Shown here in pieces: positions 45,966 through 55,690 of a stretch of 64,000 bases of DNA. This DNA is from Podocnemis expansa. Lineage: Eukaryota > Chordata > Testudines > Podocnemididae. The notes below the pieces were generated by a model. The model ran no database searches and had not been told where the DNA came from. It worked only from the letters and a program-made list of their open reading frames with translations. Both the position numbers and the translations under genes were made by a program. The stretch is from the NCBI GenBank assembly GCA_007922195.1, contig ML681996.1, positions 20,603,189 to 20,667,188 on the forward strand, written 5' to 3'. The stretch's first letter is position 1; each line of letters starts with the position of its first letter.

Positions 45966-45985
45966 ACATTTTATATGAGGGAAGA

Positions 45986-46408
45986 GAGGAAAGGAGAAGG
46001 ATTCAACAGATTTTTCCCCTTTTTCTAATTTTTTGTAGCACTTAACCTTTACCTGTCTGCTTCTGTGTAAGTACTTTAAAGTGAAACTATACAAGCAACT
46101 TTCCTTCCAAATGATCTTTTTAAAAGGCACTACATTCTGACCCCATCCCCTATCTGCATAGTTGCAGGAGTCTTAATGCAGTACTTGCTGTTTAAACTAC
46201 TTTATCTTCAGCTGATTATCATGCTCCCTGCACTATTATTTCAATAGCCTATGCTCAACACCCCCGCCTGCTTAAATTTAATGTTTTCATTATACCTATC
46301 AGTATGCCTTGGCAGGAGCTGTTCTTTTAGGCCACAAAGTAGGATTACATATAGATCTGAGCAAAAAGATGCTCTATCTTTAACCCTTTCAATACCAGTA
46401 TTAAGATA
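45986..46408. other. no recognised feature
   Basis: About 420 bp AT-rich sequence; nothing supported. Confidence 0.5.
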
Positions 46409-46421
46409 TTCTCATGTGTAT

Positions 46422-46518
46422 TCTTCAAGCATCTGATGAAGTGGAATTTTCTCCTATGAAAGTTCATGTAATAAATAAATTTGTTAGTCTTTAACAGTGC
46501 CAGAGGACTACGTGTTTT
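46422..46518 (+). mobile_element. 5'-truncated PLE tail (97 bp) with 13-bp TSD
   Basis: TCTTCAAGCATCTGATGAAG to CCAGAGGACTACGTGTTTT is the PLE 3' tail. Perfect direct repeats TTCTCATGTGTAT flank it (46409-46421 and 46519-46531). This defines the natural 3' end of the element, which closes in a short T run. Confidence 0.93.
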
Positions 46519-46531
46519 TTCTCATGTGTAT

Positions 46532-47467
46532 AGTGCATGACTGGAATGCAAGTGCAATTATTAAGAAATCTAAATAACTGGTGAAACAATGTGCAAAATT
46601 AGCCAGTACTCTCATAATGCACATATCCTCAGGGTATCTGAGTGCCACCCTTGTGGCATCACAAGAGTCTGGAACACCCAAGAAACTGCTTGTAGCACTT
46701 CCAAGTCCTTGTAGCATCAGCTGCATATAGTATATTTCAGGAAGAGAAAACACTAAGTACACATTAGATTTGAAGAGCTTTTTGCTGGTGTAGGCAAACC
46801 ATCTTTGCTGAGGTTATCAATTTTATTTCCACATGAATAAGAGGATGAAGAGTAGCAAAATACTTGCAATGCCTCAGAAGTCTGGTTTGCTGCAAAAGAA
46901 CATTCAGCTCTTTATTAGCTGCATGTTCAATCCAGGTCTGGTCAGTGTCTGAAAATATCTAATTCATACTGAAAATGCTCAGACTTCACTCAGGCATTTA
47001 CATACTAATATGCTAGTTACTCCTTTAAAAATATTATATAAGCTAATTTTAATGGACCTTCCTTTTTCAGTAATGTGACACAGAGAAGTTAGCAAGCACC
47101 TTCTTTATTATCACAGACTGGAAACTATCTCCTATTTCAAAGGTCGCTTCTCTCCTCTTCCCCATTACACCCGTACACTTACATTACTGTGTTCTCTGAA
47201 TCAATTCAAGTACTTTGTGGGCAGTGATTCCAAGATTCATGAATTAGGTCAATGTCTTAAATCAAAAGTGGCTTCTATGCTGACTTAAGTCTTTCCTGTC
47301 TAAATCATAAAGCAAACGTTGGCTTTCTTGTAGCATACAGGCTTGCTATTTTATCACATTTTGGCGGTAGTTAATATCCAGTAATAATTGTCTTAATTAA
47401 AATACCCCATGGATATGTGGTTTGTAAAAGTGCTCCTAGAAATATTTAGGTTTGATGGGAAATGGAA
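46532..47467. other. no recognised feature
   Basis: About 940 bp AT-rich sequence; nothing supported. Confidence 0.45.
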
Positions 47468-47640
47468 ACAGTGGCCAGATTCTCAGGTACTGCAAATGGT
47501 CATAACTCTATTAAAGGAGAGGTTTATTTTGGTTCACAACAGCTGAGGATCTGCCTATGTATCCTATGATTCAGTAAGTTGTTTACTTACCTATTCCAGA
47601 GTTTTAAGAGAGCTAGCTGATGAGCTGTAACGGATTCCTG
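47468..47640 (+). repeat. hairpin unit joined to L3/CR1 RT start, second copy
   Basis: Partly inverted CCAGATTCTCAGGTACTGCA / ACAGCTGAGGATCTGCC, then TAAGTTGTTTACTTACCTAT, then AGAGTTTTAAGAGAGCTAGC, the VLRELADE segment of CR1-type ORF2. Parallel to 41152-41300. It stops at about 47640. Confidence 0.65.
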
Positions 47641-48757
47641 CTATCCTAATATTAGTTAAGTTTTGTTGAAAACAAATGTTGTATCTGAAAGCAAGGACAA
47701 ATAGAAACTCCTGGTATTTGTTTAGTCCAACAGGACTACCTCTTTGTGGCAGTATTTGATTCATATACACGTATAGTGCTGATTCCAGGTGCGAAAAAGA
47801 AATACAGGGCTTTATTTAGTAAAGTAGCAGCAAAGAAGAAATACAAGCTAAGGTTTAGCCATATCTGTTAAGTCCACAGCAAAGTCTTTTCTGTCACAGT
47901 ATCGTTAAAACACACAAATCCAAATTGGAAGCAGACTCAGCACAGAGAAAGAAGGAAGTGGCTCTATTTTTTTTCTTATGTTTTTATATTCCCCAGCAGA
48001 ATATAATGTGACATAACTTATTAGTTGTGATGCATTTTAAAGCATATTTGCATATACCCCATTGTTTCAAAGCTTATCTGTCCTTGAAACATATTTCTAG
48101 TTGCATAAGATAAAATAGCAAAGTCAGCAACTATAAAAAAGCAACAAAAATACAAGCAACAGACATCTCTCTAAACCAGATATAGATGTAGTTCATCTTC
48201 TAACATCCCTGTAAATTTACAGATAATTCATAATTAAGATTAAACTCTACAGATTGTCACATAATTCAGATTAAGCAGTGCTTTTCATCTTGACCCACTG
48301 ATACAGAAATTTCAACATCCCACCTCCTGGAGTGAATCTAGACTGAATAATATACTTATCTGGTCCCTATCCAATTCAATATCTGTATTAAATAAACTTT
48401 CATTTAAAAAAAGTCTTTAGATCTCAGACAATGCTGAAGATAATCAACTAATATCACAACTCCTCTTTAAAGGTTGACCTTTCTAAGTGCTCTAAAATTA
48501 AAATTCCTTTGAAATTTGGTGTGCCTCAGGAGTGTGCAGGATAGGATTAATGACACACATTTGGGGTCAATGGAGTTAGGAATTGCAGAATATAAGGCCT
48601 GAAAAATAATTCATTTAAAAAAAATTGGCAGGTTATTTTTGCCCAGGTCAAACAATTGATTTGAAGTGGGTCAGAATGTTCTCAAGATGTTGTTTTATCC
48701 ACTGAAGGAGGACCTCAGCAGAAAAAAGTATTGAAGAAAATGAATCTTTTTACAGTG
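47641..48757. other. no recognised feature
   Basis: About 1.1 kb. Contains a possible LTR-like phrase GGGCTTTATTTAGTAAAGTA near 47810 but no termini, TSD or coding motif that would support a call. Confidence 0.4.
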
Positions 48758-49335
48758 TCATGGAGGATTAGAGCTGGAAGGGATGGATGTCCAGAGACCA
48801 CCTAATCCAGTCCCCCACTCACAGAAGAACAAGCCCCACCCAAATCAACCCAGGCAGAGCTTTGTCAAATCTCAATTTAAAAATCTCCAAGGTCGGAGAT
48901 TCCACCACCTCCCTAGATAACCCACTCCAGTCAATTTTCCTAATATTCAGTCTACACCTTCCCCACTGAAACTTGAGACCATGGTTCCTTGTTGTGGTTT
49001 CTACTACCGCAGAAAACAGCCTAGATCCCTGGAGCCTCCTTTTGGGTAGTTAAAGGCTGCTACTAAATCCCCTCTCATTCTTCCCTTCTGCCGCCTAAAT
49101 AAGCATACTTCCTTCACCCTCTCCACATAAGTTATGTGTTCCAGTCCCCCAATGATTTTTGTTTTGTTGGCCTTTGCTTGATTCTTTTGTCCACATCCTT
49201 TCTGTAGTGGCAAGGGCAAAACTGAACACAATGTTCCAAATGAGGCCTCATCAGTGCTGAATAGAAGGCAATAGTCACTTCTCTTGATCTGATAGCAGGG
49301 TTCCTATTAATGCAGCCCAATATGCCATTACCCTA
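48758..49335 (-). mobile_element. CR1 LINE 3' fragment (copy F)
   Basis: Minus strand. 3' UTR and tail at the left (TTAGAGCTGGAAGGGATGGA, CTAATCCAGTCCCCCACTCA) and RT C-terminus to the right: EHITYVERVKEVCLFRRQKG, RSREVTIAFYSALMRPHLEH and CVQFCPCHYRKDVDKRIKQR. At least one frameshift. The start is at about the GCINRNPAIRSRE segment. Confidence 0.93.
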
Positions 49336-49452
49336 CTCGGCAATAGGGGTACATGAGGACCAATAGAGAAAAAAAGGTTAGAGAGTTTCCATTCTTATTT
49401 TTACATGCTTTTTGGCTTGACCCATGTAAGTGCTCTCAAATCCATTTTTGCA

Positions 49453-50955
49453 TGAGCTTTTGTGGGCATAATCCCACTTTGTCAGATGCCAGAATGGAGA
49501 CAATTTACATTGAGAAAAGACTTAACAGTTTGGGAGGGGAAGATAAATCCTTTGATTACATTTCACTGCATCAGGTCAGATTACTTCAGAAAATCAGACA
49601 AGTCACATAGATTCAAACACAACATATTGGAAAGTGGTGAGTCTGAGAGAGGTGAGACTCTCTGTTAGTTATGAAAAGCAAAGGAGGAGTCCTGTGCACT
49701 TTTAAAGTTGAGTGTTTGTGGCAGGAAAGCCAGTTCAAGTCCTTATTCAGACCAAAGCTCATGGTATTGAATTGCACATGAGTTCTAACTCTGAAGTTTC
49801 TTTTTGAAGTCTTGATCTAGGATTAAATGTGTTTGAGGATACTTACAGATAAGTCCACTGCTGAAACACCTGAGCGATTAAAGAGATTTCCTATTGGTTT
49901 TTGAATATTCTTATTTCTGATTTCATATTTGTATCCATTTATTCTTTTGCATAGAGACAATCCAGTTTGTCTGATGTATAAGGTGGAGGGGTGTTATTGG
50001 GATGTGATGGTGTAGATCACATTGGTGGATGAGCATGTGAAGGATTACCTGATGAAGTAGCTGTTTTGATTAGGTCCTGTGATGGTATCATTAGTTTTAA
50101 TATACGGATGTTTGTTGCAGGGAAATGTTCCTGCTTTAGTGTTTCTGTTATATGGTCTAAAGTTGCTGGTGAGTATCTGTTTAAGTCTGAGTGCTGCCCA
50201 TAAGTGAGGAGACGTCTGCCTCTCAAGGTTTGGGAGAGTGAGGGATCATCTCATAGGATATAGGTGTAAGTCCTTAAAGATGTGTCATAGAGGTTTGCAT
50301 TGGGAGCTGTAAATGGTGACCACTCTAGTACTGTTGTTTTCTTTCTTGCATTTGTCATGTACAATTTGACTTCTGGGCATCTGTCCGACTTTGTCAATCT
50401 GGCTATGTCCACACACAGGCAGTTACATTGATTTAACATAAATCAATCAAATAAAATTGCTATAAAAATCATTAAATCAATTTAAGTTAAATTAATTTAA
50501 CAGGTCCACACTTAAAACTCAAATCAAAATAGCACATCCAGGGACAGGACTTGCTATTTCGATTTAGGAGAGGGGAACCATGGGAGGTATGGCAAAATGG
50601 CCTTCTAGAAGGGCCATGACCCCACCCAATACATGAAAAGGGAAAGGCACCCTGGGAAGGAGAAGGGCAAAACTGTTAAATCAAAACAACCGTTATATCG
50701 AAATAACATGTCCACATGGTGTTATTTTGATTTAACAGTTTTGATTCAACCCTTGTTTCATTTTCAACTCAGGTTTTATTGAATCACTCTAAATTTTCTT
50801 GTTTTCAAATGATGGAGCTCATCATTTTGAAATAAGAAAACGTTGTGTGGACCTAACAGTTTTTAAATTGAAATAACCATTGTTATTTTGATTTAAAACC
50901 TACGTGTGGACATATACTCTGTTTTGTCACTTCCCCAGATGGGTACTGAGCTGAC
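49453..50955 (-). mobile_element. Penelope-like element, collinear, split by a MITE
   Basis: Minus strand, order preserved. The 3' tail is 49453-49700 (CTGACAAAGTGGGATTATGC read on minus). The GIY-YIG remnant is about 49890-50060 (STLYIRQTGLSLCKRINGYK). The RT-endonuclease connector is about 50060-50400 and 50918-50955. Comparison with 25765-26160 shows the same connector without the Harbinger insertion. Truncated at the RT end. The tail ends early, before the usual GTTAGTCTTTAA block. Confidence 0.88.
50401..50917. mobile_element. Harbinger-type MITE (517 bp)
   Basis: Starts GGCTATGTCCACACACAGG, ends CTACGTGTGGACATATAC. 3-bp TSD TCT at 50398-50400 and 50918-50920. Removing it restores the PLE text GTCAATCTGTTTTGTCACTT, matched by GTCAATTTGTTTCCTTACTT in the uninterrupted copy at 26131. 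The interior is AT-rich with AAATCAATTTAA and ATTTCGAT-type inverted motifs. Confidence 0.95.
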
Positions 50956-53149
50956 TTTCTCACTACAAACATTAAAGTTTAAAAGTACCACAGGTGATTT
51001 CTGTTGGCAGTTACTGTGTGACTTGGGATTGTGATAGCTTGTGTGTCTAGGGACTGTTTGTACCATTGTTCCCTGTTGACCTTTGATCAGCCTCAATCAG
51101 CCTTGTGATCAAATTTCCCCTGTGTGCCTAACAAGAGACAAGGGCTGATCTAAGCAGAGAAGGTCTTAAAAGCCAGTGGTGTAGCCTGCGATTTTTGCCA
51201 TCTCTTTAGTATTGGAGCAAATCTTGATTGGATAAGGACACATATGAGTAGAAAAATAGTGTAAGGCAATCTAGTAGAAATTTGTGTTAAAATAAAGTTA
51301 AAAATAGCATAGTATGTAATAATGAGTGGTAAAGTAGCCATAAGTTATCATTTACAAGTGTTTAAAACAAAGTTAGTATTCAAAAATGTACTCAGCAAGT
51401 GAAATCTGGTCTCCATCCATACAGACCATAAGAGAATAGATTTGACAGATCTATCACTTTAAAGGAAAGTAGGTCAAGATGGAGGAAGATTCTAAACTTT
51501 TGAACTCCCTCATTCTTCCTCCCTTCAAGTATTCTGAGTTCTTCTCCCACTGTCCAGATATCCCCAAAACCCTTTGATCTCTATCACATCACCTCGCAGG
51601 TGTTGGATGAAATCATCCTTTCTGTGATTGGTTGAAGATGAAATCACCCTTCTTGTGAGTGGTTAGAGGGGATGTGAGTGGGCGATTCGGGCACAGCAGC
51701 AGAACTTCAGAGATCTCTCCCACTCCTTATTGGGTTCCACTGGCCTCTGGCTATCTTCCTGCTGCACTAGGAGTGACACTATCACTCATCCCCAGAGAGA
51801 GTAACAATGTTTCTGGTGGACTTAGTTTCTGAGCTAAGTTGCAGGACTTAGTCTCAGCAGGGCTTTTCTGGACTTAGTCTCTGAGTGGGGACTCAGGACT
51901 TAGACTCAGAAGGGTGAGCCTGCATAGTGAATCTTACATGCACTCCAGACTGGCAGATAACTGAGTCCTTCGGTTAAGTCTGTGAGCAACAAATATCACA
52001 TAGCCAAAAACTTACACACACATTCCACAACCAGAGAGTATAGCAGAGCGAAGTCTCTGCTGAGGAACTTTAGGGTCTCACCATCTCTGGGAAGGAGTGG
52101 CCAGAGGGTACAACTGGGACATCTTCACAGTTGGGGGACTTCGTGTCTCATTGTCTCTGGTATAGGCTACCCAAGAGAGGCTTCACCAATCTGATACCTG
52201 AGTCTTGACTCAAGGTGAATGCTTCCAAGGGACCCTGGTCTCTCATAAGTTCTACATGAGTCCCATATCAAAATTCAAGGCTTCAGAGCTCTGATATTGT
52301 CAGAACTCCTATAAGTGCCACAGAGAACTTTGCTGATGCAAAGCGGCAGTTGCACCTGCGAGCTTTCGAAAACCTTCTGAGCCACTGTCGTCCCAGCTGC
52401 TGAGGAGACCACAGCACAGTGGCAGAGCACAGTGGACCCAAAAAGAGAAAAACCAAACTGGTTTTCAAGACCAAATCCCCTTAAATTGTGGTAAAGAAAA
52501 GGTCCTCAGGAAGGGCAGAAAACCCTAGGCTAAGATCCCAGACTAAAAGTTGCAGTTAGAAACTATCATTATGCTGAGAACGGAAATAGACCTAGGACCC
52601 GAGATCTGCCATCCCATAGGTAACCAGCCTTTGCTTGTGGGATGTTATAATTTGTTAAGTGTTTTGTATTTGTTTCTAATGTACTTTGTCTTACTATTTA
52701 GTTTGTGATTATGTGTCTGCAACTGTAAGAAGAGAAACCCAGCAGAGAGTATGCCATTCTAAACTGTCACTCTGTAATGCTCGCTGAGATATACAAGTAT
52801 TAATTAATATTTTTCAGTCTTTAAATCTCATTATAATTCTGTAAGATCTTTGAGTAAATGAAAATATCTGTTTAAGATCTCTTGAATAAATGTTAATACC
52901 TTTTTTTTTAATAAATTCTTGCTCTAAGTTTCTTCATTGCTCTGGATCTGTTTTCGATCGGCAGGCTGTAGCCATATTTCCACTAGGGGTATTTGCCCAT
53001 TTAGGCAGCATTGATCCCACCCTCCTATCTCAGAACTAGGTGACATTGGAGTTTTTAATAAATGTAATGAAGTGATGTATTTGCTGTCTCAGAGCTGAGC
53101 TATCCAAATGGAGAAATCTGAGTTCTGAGCTAACAGTGGTTGAATGACC
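50956..53149. other. no recognised gene; short GGACTTAGTCTC repeats
   Basis: About 2.2 kb. At about 51817-51915 there are four or five irregular copies of GGACTTAGTCTCTGAG-like units. 52840-52930 has AATAAA-rich text (AATAAATGTTAATACC, TTAATAAATTCTTGCTCTAA) that could be the end of an LTR, but I found no TG...CA termini or TSD. Confidence 0.4.
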
Positions 53150-53226
53150 AGGGGGAGCTTGCAAACAGGGAGACTGCAAACAAGAGAGTTTGAGAGGGAG
53201 TTTGGGAAGGAGTGGGTGAGTCCACA

Positions 53227-54294
53227 ATGGTGAAGAGAGCCACACTGCTTGTGCTAGCACCTCTTCTGTCTCCTCCTCCTGTGCCTGTAGCCAGACAGAC
53301 ATTTTTATCATGGATGTCTCTACCCAGATCCTGGTGTAGACTTGCAGGGACTGTGGCCTGCAATTCCCACTTGCAGACAATCAGGCTCGGAATAAGAATA
53401 AATATGACAGGTGCCTTCTGGTGGAATCTCTCTGGAAGCAGGTGGGAGAGTTACAAAAGGAGGTATCTAGACTCAGGAGTATCCATGTCCTGGAAAAGTT
53501 CCTTGCTACAATCCATGAGGAGACATGCAAGGATGAGGATACTACCCAAGTGCCAAAGACTGCTGCTGCACCATTGGAGAAGGATGGGATGCCTCTGGCA
53601 TAGGGGGGACACTGGCAGCTAGTCATTTCTGGCAGCAGACAGTGCTTCACCCCTGCTCCCATCCCACCCTCCTTTGCAGTGAAGAACTGTTACATAGAGC
53701 TAGAGACAAAGGATGAGGTGGAAGAGGAGAAGCCTTGCACTCCCAAGGCTGGGAGGATCACAACCATCACACCCAGGAGGAAATGTTGGGTTGTGGTGGT
53801 TGAGGACTCTCTTCTGAGGGGGATGGAGGCACACATCTATCACCCTGACAAGGCTTCTCAGGAGGTATGCTGCCTGCCAGTGACCCATATTTGAGACATT
53901 ATGGAGGGATTGTTGAGAATCATCCACCCCTCTGACTACTACCCCATGCTACTCATGCATGTGGGAACCAATGATATTCTGAGAGGTGACCCTCTGCAGA
54001 TCAAAAGTGATTACAGGTCTCTGGGAGCACAGCTGAAGGAGTTTGGTGCACAGGTGATTTTCTCCTCGATCCTTCTGGTCAAGGGTAGGGGCCTGAGCAC
54101 AGACAGATGCATCCTGGAGGTGAAAGCCTAGCTGCTAAGATGGTGTTGTCAGGAGGGCTTTGACTTCCTCGACCATGGTGTGCTGTTCCAGGAAGAAGGA
54201 CTGCTAGGCAGAGATGGACTCCACCTATTGAGGAAGGGGAAGAGCATATTCAGATGCAGACTTGCTAACCTAGTGAGGAGGGCTTTAAACTAGG
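53227..54294 (+). pseudogene. CR1 ORF1 remnant (coiled coil and esterase-like domain)
   Basis: ORF1 protein of CR1 binds element RNA. Many CR1 ORF1s carry a C-terminal SGNH-hydrolase-like esterase domain. Here the start MVKRATLLVLAP is followed after a frameshift by a leucine-repeat stretch LWKQVGELQKEVSRLRS (about 53430-53480). Further on are the esterase blocks: VVVVEDSLLRGME (nucleophile Ser block, normally GDSLLRG, with Gly to Glu), YPMLLMHVGTNDILRGD (GxND block) and GRDGLHLLRKGKS (DGxHL block). Stops at about 53600, 53894 and 54129. The frame ends at 54294 (LVRRALN). Confidence 0.9.
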
Positions 54295-54499
54295 TTTGAA
54301 AGGAGGAAGGTGACCAAAACCCACAGGTAAGTCACAATGAGGGACACCTTGGGGAGGGGATGGAACCTGGGGGGTTCTGGGACTGTAACACCAGGGATAA
54401 AAGAGAGGGCAGTTGGAACCTGGGGGAAGAGGAAATCAAAAAATTGTTTTAGGTGTCCTAATGAAGCCCTAATATCTGAGGCAAGTGCGGGGAGGACGA

Positions 54500-55690
54500 C
54501 TCTGGGAGAAAATGCAAGGAGGTAGATGCAATAGAACTGAAAATTGACGGAGGAATATAGGGCATTTGGCTTGGTATTTTAGGTGCCCATATACAAATGC
54601 AAGAAGCCAGGGAAGCAAGCGGGAAGAATGGGTAGTACTGGAATACACAAGGAACTATGATATAATTGGAATAACAGAAACATGGTGGCATAGCTTGCAT
54701 GACTGGAGCTCTGCCATGAATGGGTATAAATTGTTCAGGAAGGAAAGGCAGGGAAGAAGAGGTGGAGGGGTAGTTTTGTATGTAAAAGAGCTGTATGACT
54801 GCTCAGAGCTCCACTATGAAAGTGGAAACAAGCCTATTGAAAGTCTGTGGGTTAAGTTTAGAGGAGTGGGAAACAAGGGGGATGTCGTGGGGGGTGTCTG
54901 CTATAGACCGTCAGACCAGAAGGAGGAGGTGGATGAGGCATTCTATGGACAAGTAGCAGAAGTTTCTAGATCACAGGCCCTGATTCTAGAGCCATAATGT
55001 GCTATTTCAGTGCCCAGGGCGTGTTCCTATTGGAGCGTGCCCCTTGCAGTTACTGGTGCTTGGGCCAGTGCCACAAAACATACCTTTTAATAGAGCAGCT
55101 CTACTGAGCTGGTCCAACGCTCCTGGGGCAAAGCCCCATTGGCCTTGCCATTGTTACGGACCTGCCTGGTTCCCTCATGGGGGACTTCAATTATCCTGAC
55201 ATCTTCTGGGAGGGCAATACAGCAGTGCACAAGCAATCCAGGAAGTTCTTAGATATAATTGAGGCCAACTTCCTGGTACAATTGCTGGAGGAACCAACTA
55301 GGGGCCTTGTACCTCTCAACCTGCTGCTCACAAACAGAGAAGATTTGATCAGGGAAGTAGAAGAGAATGGCAACCTGGGCAACAGTGACCATGAGATGGA
55401 AGAATTAAGGATTGAGATCAATGGAAAAAAGGAAAGAAGCAACACACAGACCCTGGACTTCAGTGAAGCATATTTTGGATCCTTTAGAGAGCTGATGGGC
55501 AAGATCCCTTGGGAGGCTGATCTGAAGAGGAAAGGTGGCCAAGAGAATTGGGAGTATTTTAAAGAAACCCTGCTAAGGGCACAAGAAGATACCATTCTGA
55601 TGAGCAGAAAGAACAGCAAATGTGGAAGGCACCCAGCGTGGCTTAACAGAGAACTCTGCACTGAGCTAAAACATAAGAAGGAAGCTTAGA
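54500..55690 (+). pseudogene. CR1 ORF2 endonuclease remnant (copy D)
   Basis: Apurinic-endonuclease-like domain for target nicking. Visible: NARSQGSK, then YDIIGITETWWHSLHDW (catalytic Glu region intact), GYKLFRKERQGRRGGGVVLY, GGVCYRPSDQKEEVDE, then after a 181-bp insertion MGDFNYPDIFWEGN (GDFN intact), EEPTRGLVPLNLLLTNREDL and GNSDHEMEE (terminal SDHE catalytic His intact). So the endonuclease active-site motifs survive, but the ORF is broken by the insertion and nearby stops. It continues into the linker with PAWLNRELCTELKHKKEA and stops at 55689. Confidence 0.92.
54988..55168. other. insertion of unknown origin in CR1 D endonuclease
   Basis: Between GCCCTGATTCT (ending 54987) and CATGGGGGACTTCAATTATC (from 55169) the CR1 text should be continuous (ALIL then MGDFN). 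Instead there are about 181 bp including CAGTGCCCAGGGCGTGTTCC and CTCCTGGGGCAAAGCCCCAT. No clear TIR, poly-A or TSD. The boundaries depend on the expected CR1 text and are good to a few bases. Confidence 0.6.

Noticed and set aside
52840..52930. AATAAA-rich stretch as polyadenylation site of a gene or LTR
   Set aside because: No upstream coding exon, no LTR termini or TSD found.
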